A DNA stretch of 47,473 nt. It comes from JAVJPJ01 sp040217295 (GTDB lineage Bacteria; Pseudomonadota; Alphaproteobacteria; Rhodobacterales; Rhodobacteraceae). A program made the translations under genes and the position numbers. Below are positions 7,418 through 16,684 of this stretch, piece after piece. The stretch's first letter is position 1, and each line of letters starts with the position of its first letter. Where the stretch lies: positions 1-47,473 of the forward strand of contig CAYWTM010000013.1 of the NCBI GenBank assembly GCA_964460185.1, in the 5' to 3' direction. The notes below the pieces were generated by a model, which had not been told where the DNA came from, made no database searches, and saw only the letters and a program-made list of their open reading frames with translations.

Positions 7418-9916
7418 ATGACGGACGACGTTGCCGGCGGTGACAGCCACTTTGATGATCTGCTGAGGCAACTGGCGACGCTTTTGGACCGGCGCAAGAG
7501 CGATGAAGGCTGGCGATCGGATTTGATGCGCGGCGTTGCCGGTGGGTTGAAGTCGGCCGGGGAATTCGACAGCGCGGACCGTCTGTTTCAGCAGATCCTG
7601 AAGGATGACCCCGAACAGCTTTGGCCGTGGATCGGCCGGATCGAAATCGCGATGGAACGGGGCAATGTGATCGATGCGGTCAGCCTTGGACGAGATGCGC
7701 TGAAACATCTGCCCCAACACCCACTGATCCTGCGCAAAGCCGCCGAAGCCCAGGCCGCGCACCAGGGCGCTGCGTCTGCAGTCGCCTTCCTGCAGGAGGC
7801 CGGCGGGCTTGGCCTGGACGATCCGGACCTGAATGCATGTGCCATCCAGTATTTCCGCGCGGCCGGACAGGTGACTGGTGCGGCGTCACTGGTCTCGCGC
7901 GTGTTGTCGGGCGATCCCGCCCACATGCTGGCCTTGCTGGCGCGGATCGAAATCGCCTTGATCCAGAGGGCCCTTGAGGCGGCGGTATCCGCAGGGCGGG
8001 CGGCGATATCGGCCCATCCCGACCATCCCGAGATCAGGGTGCGAGCCGCGCAGGCCTTCTTGATGGCGGGACAGCCGCAAGCCGCCCGGACCTGCCTGGC
8101 GGGGCTACCGGCGGATGCGGGTTTCGAGGCAGAGCGCGCGGATATCCTCAACAAGGCGCAACAGCAGGTCGCCACGGCGCCGCTCGTGGAAACCGATGGC
8201 GGGCGGGGCGGCAGCGCCGGTGTGGCGGGCGACGACGCGGCTGCCGGCCTGGCCCGTGCATTGGCCGCGATCCAATCACGTGATGAGCGCGCGCCGACCG
8301 ATATCGCCCTGCGTCTGGACGCGCTGGTGCCGGCGGTGCCAGCGGCGTCTTGGACAGACCTGTGGCGGGCATGGCAGCTGGCCGTCACCCACGGTGCGGA
8401 AAAGCTGATCCATGCAGCGGTCGCGCGGTTCCTGTCGGGTGACGATCTTCCCTGGTACATGGGCGTCTGGCTGGTCGAACAGGTGACCGAGGGCGCGGAT
8501 CTTGGCCTGGCCCAAGACCTGTCGGACCAGCTTCAGGGCACGATCCGCAACCCCGAGGAGCGTCGCGCATTCCTTTTGGAAGATGCCCTGTTGCGGGGCG
8601 GTCCGCGGGCAGCCTTGCGGATGGTCCGTGCGGATCCCGTGGCCGGTCGCGATGCAGAAGCGGCCGAACGTGTACTGCGCATCTTGTCGGGCGCGGGCCT
8701 GTGCGATCTGGCCTACCGGTATGGACGGCGCTGCACCCGGGTTTGGCCCGATCACATCAGCCTGAGCGATCAGGCAGCCAAGGCCGCCCTCGCGGCCGGG
8801 CTGGTTGACGCAGCGCTGGACATGCTGCCGGAGACCCGCAGCGCGACGATCGGATCGCGGTTTTCCGTCCTTTTGTCCGCTGGCAAGATCCCGCAGGCGT
8901 CGATCCTTCTGGCGGATTGGCCACAGGATGCGGCCGCACGACCGGGATGCGCCGACCAGTTGGAATTGCACGTGCTGGCGGGCAACCTGTCTGCAGCCGA
9001 AACGACCCTGGGCAGGATCGATCCCCAGCGCGATGTCGACGATGCGATATTGGTCACGAACCCCCGCTCGACCCGGGTCGGCACATTGTTGAACGAGGCG
9101 CGTATCATGGCGCGTATCGTGGGGGGCGGTGGTGATCCCGTCGGCATCCCCGAGGATCGGGAACCGGTCGCGGATCTCTTCCTTCCCGCGCGTGCGGTCG
9201 TTGCCGCCCGACTTTCGACTGGGCCGGTAATGGCCCCTTGCGCCGATGAGGCCGACCTCGATCCCCGCCCCATGGAGGCCATACAGGTCTGGCCCGGAAC
9301 CCCGCCCCTCGAGATCCGGCACATCGTCGAGGCCTGGGCAGGAGTTCCGAATATCACGCACAGGTTGATGTCACACGATCAGGGACGGGACTACCTGAGG
9401 GCCAATTTCGATCAAGACGCATCCAGGGCTTTTGAGTTGGCGACCGAGGTGCAGCAGAGGTCGGATATGTTGCGGTTGGCGATCATGCTGCGCGAGGGCG
9501 GGATCGCGTTGGAGATGAACCAAGTCCCGGCGCGCGGTGTGTCGGGCCTGTTGCGGGATGTCCGGTGCGCGCGGGTCTTCGTCGATCCCCGGGGTCACAT
9601 CGTGACAGATGTGTACGCCGCCCCGCCACGACACCCGCTGATCCAGCGCGCCTTTGACCTCGTTGTCGCCTCGGGGCTTGCGCGGGAAAATGACCATCGC
9701 TGGTTTCGAACCGGCCCGGGGTTGATGACCCGCGCCGTTGCTCTCCAACTTTTGGAATCGGAAGATCCGGAAGAGGCGGGTATCGCCATATGCCCGGTCT
9801 CCCGATTGCGAAGGTTCGTTCAGCCGCACCGTGATCTCGACAAATTCCTGCCAGACCCGGGCCGGGCGTCTTTCCCCGGGGCAGCGGTCGATGCAATTCG
9901 GATGGCCTTGCAATGA
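7418..9916 (+). CDS. TPR-repeat protein with C-terminal glycosyltransferase-like (GT32/OCH1-type) domain
   Basis: The protein has 832 residues. The N-terminal part, up to about residue 250, is a string of helical TPR-like units rich in Ala and Leu, and more degenerate repeats run to about residue 560. From about residue 635 the sequence resembles sugar transferases of the Gly_transf_sug/OCH1 family: a start block with IRHIVEAWAG, then RSDMLRLAIMLREGGIALEMN. In active members the last block reads like RSD-R-ILY-GGIY-D-D, so the metal-binding DxD appears here as EMN. The start at 7418 has GGGGTGAG ahead of it. The gene precedes manC and other glycosyltransferases, so a role in surface polysaccharide or protein glycosylation is plausible, perhaps as a scaffold. 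Confidence 0.75.
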   Translation: MTDDVAGGDSHFDDLLRQLATLLDRRKSDEGWRSDLMRGVAGGLKSAGEFDSADRLFQQILKDDPEQLWPWIGRIEIAMERGNVIDAVSLGRDALKHLPQHPLILRKAAEAQAAHQGAASAVAFLQEAGGLGLDDPDLNACAIQYFRAAGQVTGAASLVSRVLSGDPAHMLALLARIEIALIQRALEAAVSAGRAAISAHPDHPEIRVRAAQAFLMAGQPQAARTCLAGLPADAGFEAERADILNKAQQQVATAPLVETDGGRGGSAGVAGDDAAAGLARALAAIQSRDERAPTDIALRLDALVPAVPAASWTDLWRAWQLAVTHGAEKLIHAAVARFLSGDDLPWYMGVWLVEQVTEGADLGLAQDLSDQLQGTIRNPEERRAFLLEDALLRGGPRAALRMVRADPVAGRDAEAAERVLRILSGAGLCDLAYRYGRRCTRVWPDHISLSDQAAKAALAAGLVDAALDMLPETRSATIGSRFSVLLSAGKIPQASILLADWPQDAAARPGCADQLELHVLAGNLSAAETTLGRIDPQRDVDDAILVTNPRSTRVGTLLNEARIMARIVGGGGDPVGIPEDREPVADLFLPARAVVAARLSTGPVMAPCADEADLDPRPMEAIQVWPGTPPLEIRHIVEAWAGVPNITHRLMSHDQGRDYLRANFDQDASRAFELATEVQQRSDMLRLAIMLREGGIALEMNQVPARGVSGLLRDVRCARVFVDPRGHIVTDVYAAPPRHPLIQRAFDLVVASGLARENDHRWFRTGPGLMTRAVALQLLESEDPEEAGIAICPVSRLRRFVQPHRDLDKFLPDPGRASFPGAAVDAIRMALQ

Positions 9917-9956
9917 TCGATCCCCGGCCTTCAGTCAAATCATCGGCGCGTGGCGT

Positions 9957-10013
9957 GGCAATAGGGGCTGACTTCGCAAAGCCTATTGCCTAGGATTTCA
10001 ATAGGGGATGACT
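9957..10013 (+). repeat. Direct and inverted CAATAGG repeats upstream of manC
   Basis: The heptamer CAATAGG occurs three times in 57 bp. Two copies are direct and extended: AATAGGGGCTGACT at 9960-9973 and AATAGGGGATGACT at 10000-10013, offset by 40 bp with one mismatch. The third is inverted within CCTATTGCC at 9982-9990 and pairs with GGCAATAGG at 9957-9965 as a 9-bp stem with a 16-nt loop. No T-tract follows directly, so a plain rho-independent terminator is unlikely. A protein-binding site controlling manC, or a processing hairpin after the upstream gene, are both possible. Confidence 0.6.
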
Positions 10014-10103
10014 GCGCGCCAAGGCTTGATTTCGCACTCTTTTTTTGTGCTGTCGCTGGTTTCGCGGAAATAGCCGGCAGGGTCGTTGTAAACCGGGGGT
10101 GTC

Positions 10104-11519
10104 ATGATTGTTCCGATTATTCTGTGCGGTGGATCCGGTACGCGTCTTTGGCCCGTGTCGCGGCGCAGCTATCCGAAACAGTTTTCGGGGCTGCTGGGGG
10201 ACCGATCGCTGTTTCAGGCAAGCGTGAGCCGCGTTTCAGGCCCCGGATATGCCCCACCCGTCGTTGTCACCGCCTCGGAATTCCGGTTCATCGTGACGCA
10301 GCAATTGGCTGAGATCGGCATGGACCCCGGCGCCATCCTCCTGGAGCCCGGCCCGCGAAATACCGCGCCCGCCGTTCTGGCCGCAGTGACTTGCGTGGCC
10401 GCCCGATCCCCCGATGCGCTTGTCCTGCTGTTGCCGTCCGATCATGCCATGGCGGATGCTGCTGCCTTTGATGCGGCAGTGCAGGTCGCCGCCGCCGCGG
10501 CCCGGGACGGGCGCATCGTGACCTTCGGGATCCAACCGGACCGGCCCGAAACCGGCTATGGCTATCTTGAGCTTTCGCAAACCGGGGACGGCACGGCTGC
10601 CGTGCCTCTCACCCGGTTCGTGGAAAAGCCCGATCGCGCCAGCGCCGAGGCGATGGTGCGCGATGGGCGCTATCTGTGGAACGCCGGTATATTCCTGTCG
10701 CGCGCCGATGTGCTGATCGACGCGTTCGAACGCCACGCCCCCGACATCGTCCCCCCCGTCCGTAGCGCGGTGGCGCAGGCGCAACCCGATCTTGGTTTCC
10801 TGCGCCTGGCGCCGGAGCCCTGGGCCCGCGCCCGCGAGATCTCGATCGATTACGCGGTGATGGAACATTGCGAACATCTCAGCGTGGTGCCCTTTTCGGG
10901 CCGCTGGTCGGATCTGGGCGATTGGAATGCCGTCTGGCGCGAAGCGGATCCCGACGGGCAGGGCAACACCACGCGCGGCCCCGTGCACGCGATCGATTGC
11001 CACAACACGCTGCTGCGATCTGAATCCGAGACCCAGGTGTTGATCGGCCTGGGCCTTGAAAACATGATCGCGGTCGCGATGCCCGACGCCGTGCTGGTGG
11101 CCCCCATGGACCGCGCGCAGGACATCGGCGAGGCCGTCAGGGCCCTCAAACAGGCCTCTGCGATCCAGGCGACGGCGTTTCCCAAGGATCACCGCCCATG
11201 GGGCTGGTTCGAAAGCCTGGTCCTGGGCGACAGGTTTCAGGTCAAACGCATCCACGTCCATCCCGGTGCAGCGCTGAGCCTGCAAAGCCACCACCACCGG
11301 TCAGAGCACTGGATCGTGGTGACCGGCACGGCCAAGGTGACCGTGGATGGCGACGTCAGGTTGGTCAGTGAAAATCAATCCGTCTATATTCCACTGGGCG
11401 CCATTCACAGATTGGAAAATCCCGGAAAAGTCCCGATGGTATTGATCGAGGTTCAAACGGGCGCCTATATGGGCGAGGATGATATCATCCGGTATGAGGA
11501 TGGATATGGGCGGGAGTGA
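10104..11519 (+). CDS. manC: Mannose-1-phosphate guanylyltransferase / mannose-6-phosphate isomerase (bifunctional)
   Basis: This 471-residue enzyme makes GDP-mannose from mannose 1-phosphate and GTP, and the type II family also isomerises fructose 6-phosphate. The N-terminal pyrophosphorylase signature LCGGSGTRLWP is at residues 7-17, and FVEKP marks the sugar-phosphate site near residue 173. The C-terminal cupin domain, from about residue 365, has the conserved PWG, QVKRI, LSLQSHHHRSEHW and YIPLGAIHRLENP elements of type II phosphomannose isomerase. The start at 10104 has GGGGGT upstream. GDP-mannose feeds capsule, exopolysaccharide or O-antigen, in keeping with the flanking glycosyltransferases. 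Confidence 0.95.
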   Translation: MIVPIILCGGSGTRLWPVSRRSYPKQFSGLLGDRSLFQASVSRVSGPGYAPPVVVTASEFRFIVTQQLAEIGMDPGAILLEPGPRNTAPAVLAAVTCVAARSPDALVLLLPSDHAMADAAAFDAAVQVAAAAARDGRIVTFGIQPDRPETGYGYLELSQTGDGTAAVPLTRFVEKPDRASAEAMVRDGRYLWNAGIFLSRADVLIDAFERHAPDIVPPVRSAVAQAQPDLGFLRLAPEPWARAREISIDYAVMEHCEHLSVVPFSGRWSDLGDWNAVWREADPDGQGNTTRGPVHAIDCHNTLLRSESETQVLIGLGLENMIAVAMPDAVLVAPMDRAQDIGEAVRALKQASAIQATAFPKDHRPWGWFESLVLGDRFQVKRIHVHPGAALSLQSHHHRSEHWIVVTGTAKVTVDGDVRLVSENQSVYIPLGAIHRLENPGKVPMVLIEVQTGAYMGEDDIIRYEDGYGRE

Positions 11520-12144
11520 GGGTGGTTGAACCGCAATTAAATGAATCGTCCCGAGCTTGCATTTTCCAAAAGCTGTGAAGGATTGCCGCGCGAAATTCCA
11601 CGACACTGCGGGGGTCTACTCGTATACCGTAGCGACGGCTCCGCAGTTTCAGGGTATCTGTTAAATTTCGGGTATCATTCATGTAGATATAGGATTGATA
11701 GTGAGGTGGAGCCATCTGGTGTCAGGGGAAAATAGAGAAAGTTCTGAAAATATCCTTTGATTTCTAAGACGCGGCGCATACTTATCCCGAAATTTGTCTT
11801 GCTCGACGGTCGTTTAGGGGTGGCTTGGTGTTTCTTAGTTCCGTGGCGACAAACCCAATCTAGATTCTTTTTGATGGCGATGTTTGCCATGTGAACTATG
11901 TTCACGCTGAACAGATAACTGCCCCCTTTTGAGGCCATTGGGTTAGCGGTCATCCTTGATGTGGAGCCTTGAAAAAGGCGCGAATTTTTAAATAAAATGC
12001 CGCGCGCACCCACTTCGCCAGAAAAGGGGTTGACGTAAAATAATTCTTTGCAAAGCAGCCAAGGGCTATTTCATAATAACACAATGAGAGATCAAAGAAT
12101 TACGGGCAGGATCTTAGAGGTCGTGAGAAATTGAAAGTTCAACG
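11520..12144. other. A/T-rich 625-bp intergenic region with no supported gene
   Basis: This stretch between manC and the next glycosyltransferase is visibly richer in A and T than the rest of the window. Open frames exist on both strands, the longest about 112 codons on the minus strand at 11675-12013, but none has recognisable similarity, a convincing start site or the third-position G/C bias of the neighbouring genes. It contains one 15-bp palindrome, listed separately. With the foreign-looking gene that follows, it may be the left part of a transferred segment or a decayed gene. Confidence 0.5.
11891..11905. repeat. Perfect palindrome GTGAAC-TAT-GTTCAC
   Basis: Two 6-bp arms are separated by TAT inside the A/T-rich region upstream of the glycosyltransferase at 12145. 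The size and symmetry suit a dimeric regulator site, but the 240-bp distance to the next start and the lack of a second copy leave this unproven. Confidence 0.35.
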
Positions 12145-13230
12145 GTGAAAGTCGCCATTTTGGGGCACCACCCGGATCTGTTTCCGGGTTTTAATGCGCT
12201 CATGACTGCCAACCTCGCTTATGGTTTCGCAAGGGCCGGATTAGAGGTGACAGTTCTGCTACCGGAAACCAAGTCGCATCCCCAGTTGTCGCGAATGGAG
12301 TCTCAAGGCCTGTCAGTTCAGACCCTGGACCGGTTCGGCGCTCATGTTGAATTTCGTGTAGTCACCCCGCATGAAAACCTGGGGCGTTTTGATCTGGGTA
12401 TCTGGCAAAGTTATTTCGCCGATGATGAAGAGTTCTTTCCGACATTTCGAGATGCAGTTCACGTTATCGCTAAGAACTTTCCACGGTTGCTAACAGGGGA
12501 TCGAGATCGGGACTTGAATATGCTGTCCGGAACGGCGAACCGGTTTGACGTCGTAGGTTTAGCCCTGAAGGCAGACAGGGCAATTGCGGAATCGATGGCC
12601 GACGCAATTCCGGATGCGGTAGCAAGATCGATTTACATGCCGCGAGGCTTTCGCAGCGATTGGTTTGATCCACCTCGCACCTCCGGACCGCCCGTTTTCG
12701 GCGTGGAAAAGGGGGTCGACACCGACTCGAGCGAACATGCCTATCTCATTCCGGTCATGAAGCGTTTGCGGTCAGAGTTCGGTAGGATTGACGTGATCGG
12801 CGCACGTTTAAACGACCCGGCGCTAACGACTTCGACGCTTGGTCTACTCCCGGCCAAAGAGTTCTATGCACAGTTCCTCAGCCCGCTTTGGGGCTACCTG
12901 ATGATCGACGTCAATCAGTCGCGGCAAAGCATGAATGCCGTTACGGTTGCGGGAAAGAACGTCTATCCGGGACTATACGAGAATCAGGTTGTAGAAGCAC
13001 AATTTGCCGGTAGTGCCGTTGTCGGTCATGAAGACGCGTTGCCGGATGAACTGGTCGCCTCAAGCAAGACCGGCCTTCGTTTCAATAACTTTGGTGATAC
13101 AGCCGCGATTTTCGACTTTCTTGCAGCCGTTATTGAAAATCGGTCAGAAGTGGCTCGCGAAGCGATGGAGTGGTCCAAAGCAAATCACTCGATTTCCAAT
13201 ATGGTAAGGCCTTTGCTGAATGCATTGTAA
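12145..13230 (+). CDS. Probable glycosyltransferase, GT-B fold, atypical base composition
   Basis: This 361-residue protein begins MKVAILGHHPDLFPGFNALMTANLAYGFARAG, a Rossmann-type opening with a Gly-rich loop and a 'whole family of sugar acceptors' type helix as in GT4-like GT-B enzymes. A short acidic Glu motif near residue 275 (LYENQVVEAQFAG) resembles the E-x7-E nucleotide-sugar region. The protein ends in a helical segment. It starts with GTG at 12145; an upstream TTG frame ends at once in a stop. Codon use differs from its neighbours: TTA leucine codons, rare elsewhere here, occur several times. That and the A/T-rich leader suggest horizontal acquisition. It is convergent with the large glycosyltransferase gene, only 22 bp away. 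The sugar and acceptor are unknown. Confidence 0.7.
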   Translation: MKVAILGHHPDLFPGFNALMTANLAYGFARAGLEVTVLLPETKSHPQLSRMESQGLSVQTLDRFGAHVEFRVVTPHENLGRFDLGIWQSYFADDEEFFPTFRDAVHVIAKNFPRLLTGDRDRDLNMLSGTANRFDVVGLALKADRAIAESMADAIPDAVARSIYMPRGFRSDWFDPPRTSGPPVFGVEKGVDTDSSEHAYLIPVMKRLRSEFGRIDVIGARLNDPALTTSTLGLLPAKEFYAQFLSPLWGYLMIDVNQSRQSMNAVTVAGKNVYPGLYENQVVEAQFAGSAVVGHEDALPDELVASSKTGLRFNNFGDTAAIFDFLAAVIENRSEVAREAMEWSKANHSISNMVRPLLNAL

Positions 13231-13252
13231 GGGTTTGCCCTCCACGCGCCCC

Positions 13253-16200
13253 TCACACCGATCCAAACAGATCCACCGCTTCGAACGCGGCTTTCATCTT
13301 GTCTCGCCCGGCCGCGAACGAGAACCTTTCCGCGGCATAGCTGCGGGCGGATCGGGACATGGCCGTCCATAGCTTGTTGTCGCCGGACAGTCTGACGATC
13401 GCCTCTGCCCAGGCGTCGGGTGTTTCGACGATCAGGCAGTCATGCCCGCTGCGCAACCCGATGCCCTCTGCGGCGACGGGCGTCAGGACCGTGGGAATGC
13501 CGTGGGCGATTGCGCTGAGGACCTTTCCCTTGATCCCAGCCCCCGAAAGGAGGGGGGCCACGAAGATGCGGTGCCGATCATAGGCGTCCGACAGGTTTTC
13601 GACGAAACCGGCCGGGTCAATCGCGTCGGATGCCAGGGCGCGTATCTCATCCCGCATGCCCGAGCCGTAGATGGACAGTTTCAGGTCCGTGCCGTGCAGC
13701 AGGGGCATCACCTGGTCACAAAACCACATCACGCCTTCCACGTTGGGGTGGTGGTTGAAGCTGCCGAGGAAAGACAGACCCTTGCGCGATCTGAGCGGCG
13801 CAACCCTGGGGGGGATGGCGACAACCCACGGGCATGTCATGACCCGTGCCTGTCCGTCCGTGTGCGAGGCGATGACGGAATGCTCGACCTCGTTGTAGCT
13901 CAACACGACATCGGCCTTTTTCATGATCGCCAGTTCCTGCTCGCGCACGGCGCGCATCGCGATCATCCGGGATTGGTCATTGGTGCTGATCGCCGCGCGC
14001 AACTCGCGCAGGAAATGCAGGTCGGCATTGTTCAGGATGATCCTCGCATTCGGCGCCAGCGCACGGATGCGGTCAAGGCTGTCCTGGGCCACGCCGTACC
14101 TTGTGATGTAGATCGCGTCGAATTCCGCGACGCGCTGTTCCAGGAACTCCGGTACGGACAGGACAAAGGGCGCATGGATCATTTCCACGCCATTGCGTTC
14201 CATCTCGGTCGTATAGCTACCCATGTGGGCGAGGTTCTGTGGCAGGAACGTCACCTTGTAACCAAGCGACTGGACCAGCTCGATCTCGCGGCGCGCGGCA
14301 TAGGATCCCGCATCGCGGTCCTCGCGGGGGGTTGTGTAGTCGATGAACAGGACGCGGCCGACGATGCCGCGATCCTTTTCAAGATCCGGTTGATGACCCT
14401 GCTTGCCGAAGCCGGCAAAGGCCCTGGACCACCGGCGCTTGAATTTGGGACGGTTGATTTCCTGGTATTTCTTGAAACCCGATGCGGTATCGGTCCCGCT
14501 GGTCACACCTTCGAAATGATACACGACCGAGGACGGCACGAAATAGGTCGCGTACCCGGCTTCGCGGACCTTGAACGAGAAATCCGTATCCTCGAAATAC
14601 ATCGGCTCCAGGTAATCGGACAGGCCACCGACCTCTTGCCAGATTGCCCTGGTGGTCATCAGGGCGGCACCGGAAAGGTAATCCACCTGTCGCGCGTAGC
14701 AAAACCGCGGTTCCCATGGATTGGCGCCATTGCCGTAGTTCCAGGGGTTGCCGGAGCCCCAGACAATCCCGCCAGCATCTTGCAGCGTGCCATCGGGATA
14801 CAGCAGCTTGGACCCGACCGCGCCGACATTGTCGAAGCGGTCGAACCCGTCGATCAGGGCGTCCAGCCAGCCTGTTGTCGGTTCGGTGTCGTTGTTCAGC
14901 AAGACGACGTAGTCACCGCGTGCCTGCGCCACGCCCGCATTGCAGGCGCGGATGAAGCGCTGCGGTTCGGTGTGTCGCACCACCGTGATGCCCGAGACGA
15001 TGGTTTCGAGGTCGCGGGTTTCATCGGTGGAGGCATCGTCGACCACGATCACCTCGAAACTGGCCTTGTTGTGGGCCAGCAACAGCGCGCAGAGCGCATA
15101 GTAGGTGACATGCACCTTGTTATGCGCGGGGATCACGACGCTGACCTTCGGATCGGCGACCGTCGGGAACGAAAACGGCTTGAGCTTGATGGTATCAAAA
15201 GTGCGGTCCAGACCATCCAGTGCCGTTGCAATTGACCCGGCATCGATGTGCCTGCCTGGATCCGCCAAATGGGCGCGCAACGCCTGATAGCGGTGATTTG
15301 CCCGCACCGTGAGATCGGTCGGGAAGGGTGCGCGCGATTCATGGACGATCACGTCATGTGGCGTCAGCGATCGGGGGGCCAGGACCGGCAGCGACAGGAA
15401 AACCTGGCTGCCGGACACATCGCGGATCGAAACGTCGATGATCTCGCCGCGCAGATAGGAGGCGGGCAGGCGGATCGCCGTCTCCTCTTCGCCGACAAAG
15501 ACCGAGGCGGCGCTTTCGCCATTGATGAAGAGCATCATGTCCTGCGCTGTCTGCGCCCGGACCATCAGGGTGTGACCGTAGTCCTCCACCAGGGTGACGG
15601 TGTTGTCCTCCGGGGCGAAAACGTCGATCGCTTCGCCCCCGAGGTTCAGGGTCAGCGGCGCATCCCGTGACGATGCGAACAAGGGCACGCGCGCCTTCAG
15701 CCATTGACCGCCTTCGACGTCGGGGACGATGCGATGGCGTGCGCGAACGTCCGGAACCGTCCCCGGGTCGCCGGTGATCTCTGCGTTGGCGATAAAGACA
15801 TAGGGGGCCGTGTCGTCGCCGCCGGTGTGCCCCAGATGGCCAATGTACCTGACCCCGAAAGAAACCAACATCTCTTGATCGGCAAAAGGGGCGGGGACGC
15901 AGACCGCCTGATATCCCTCGGGCGTGGTGCCGCCGTCATAGTCCTGTTCAAAGGGGACGACCATGTTGACGGTCTTGTCCGATGGGACCGAATGGAACCT
16001 GACATGCAACTCGGCCTCGCAGCGGTGCGAGGCGATCAGGGCCCGGAACACGCGCGGCTGCGATGTGGCGGGAAGTGTCACGGATGACAAGATGTCCAGG
16101 AAATGGGGTTCGGTAAAACCCTCGATCCGCATCTGAAGGGTCTGTCCCGACGGCAAAGCCCATTCAGACAGGGCGTTCACACAGGCCTCGGTCCCGAAAT

Positions 16201-16447
16201 GCACCTCGCTTCCATCGGGGAGCGTTTCAAGAATGGGGGGGCCAAGATCGGGAAAGACGAAGGGTTTCCGGAAGGGGATATCATTTGGCTCAAAACCAGG
16301 ATCGGCAAGCGGTTCGAGGTCAATCGGCTGGCTTTCGCGCGACAGGCTCAACCCGTCCTGCAGCGCCTTTGGGCTCGCATGCACGTACAGCGCCCCGCGT
16401 GAAAGAATCGCGCTTTCAAACGCGTTTTTGACCGGCACGTCCCTCAT
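13253..16447 (-). CDS. Multidomain glycosyltransferase (N-terminal beta-rich region, GT2 domain, GT4 domain)
   Basis: With the ATG at 16447 the product has 1064 residues. Residues 1 to about 430 look beta-rich and contain no motif I recognise. A GT2 (GT-A) domain follows: VSVVIPAHNK, then IVVDDASTDET, VVLLNNDTEP carrying the DxD-like metal site, and a late EDTDFSFKVREAGY block with the catalytic acidic residue. The last 350 residues form a second transferase of the GT4/GT1_4 type: VLFIDYTTPREDRDAGS, GSFNHHPNVEGVMWF and PLLSGAGIKGKVLSAIAHGIPTV. Such GT2-GT4 fusions build capsules, O-antigens or flagellin glycans. The frame is open further upstream to 16609, but that part is Pro/Arg-rich and looks untranslated. 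The ATG has an AAAGG almost touching it, so the start is uncertain by a few codons. Confidence 0.88.
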   Translation of the reverse strand: MRDVPVKNAFESAILSRGALYVHASPKALQDGLSLSRESQPIDLEPLADPGFEPNDIPFRKPFVFPDLGPPILETLPDGSEVHFGTEACVNALSEWALPSGQTLQMRIEGFTEPHFLDILSSVTLPATSQPRVFRALIASHRCEAELHVRFHSVPSDKTVNMVVPFEQDYDGGTTPEGYQAVCVPAPFADQEMLVSFGVRYIGHLGHTGGDDTAPYVFIANAEITGDPGTVPDVRARHRIVPDVEGGQWLKARVPLFASSRDAPLTLNLGGEAIDVFAPEDNTVTLVEDYGHTLMVRAQTAQDMMLFINGESAASVFVGEEETAIRLPASYLRGEIIDVSIRDVSGSQVFLSLPVLAPRSLTPHDVIVHESRAPFPTDLTVRANHRYQALRAHLADPGRHIDAGSIATALDGLDRTFDTIKLKPFSFPTVADPKVSVVIPAHNKVHVTYYALCALLLAHNKASFEVIVVDDASTDETRDLETIVSGITVVRHTEPQRFIRACNAGVAQARGDYVVLLNNDTEPTTGWLDALIDGFDRFDNVGAVGSKLLYPDGTLQDAGGIVWGSGNPWNYGNGANPWEPRFCYARQVDYLSGAALMTTRAIWQEVGGLSDYLEPMYFEDTDFSFKVREAGYATYFVPSSVVYHFEGVTSGTDTASGFKKYQEINRPKFKRRWSRAFAGFGKQGHQPDLEKDRGIVGRVLFIDYTTPREDRDAGSYAARREIELVQSLGYKVTFLPQNLAHMGSYTTEMERNGVEMIHAPFVLSVPEFLEQRVAEFDAIYITRYGVAQDSLDRIRALAPNARIILNNADLHFLRELRAAISTNDQSRMIAMRAVREQELAIMKKADVVLSYNEVEHSVIASHTDGQARVMTCPWVVAIPPRVAPLRSRKGLSFLGSFNHHPNVEGVMWFCDQVMPLLHGTDLKLSIYGSGMRDEIRALASDAIDPAGFVENLSDAYDRHRIFVAPLLSGAGIKGKVLSAIAHGIPTVLTPVAAEGIGLRSGHDCLIVETPDAWAEAIVRLSGDNKLWTAMSRSARSYAAERFSFAAGRDKMKAAFEAVDLFGSV

Positions 16448-16684
16448 CCTTTCAGCTTGGGCCGCGCCGGTCGGTCGGACGTGGTCGGGTTCGGGGCCGG
16501 ACATCGTCGGCAAAGCGCATGTCGCGGAACTTGGCTCGGGAAAAACTGGACATGAACGGATCGGGCCTCTGGCTGGTGTCGCTGTGCGCCCCGGAGTCGT
16601 AGCAAGCAAAATCTAAACGTATGGTTAATTGCAGCCGGAAATACGACGCGCTACGACGGGGGCTATCCTGAAACGAGGCCGCCC

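Noticed and set aside
9957..9990. Rho-independent terminator after the TPR gene
   Set aside because: The stem is only 9 bp with a 16-nt loop and is not followed by a T-run, so a regulatory or processing role is as likely.
11675..12013. Minus-strand frame of 112 codons in the A/T-rich region
   Set aside because: I see no ribosome binding site, no similarity and no composition expected of a coding gene. A decayed gene cannot be excluded.
13442..15235. Plus-strand open frame of 597 codons
   Set aside because: It is fully antisense to the GT2-GT4 glycosyltransferase, whose motifs are intact. The plus frame has no recognisable motif.
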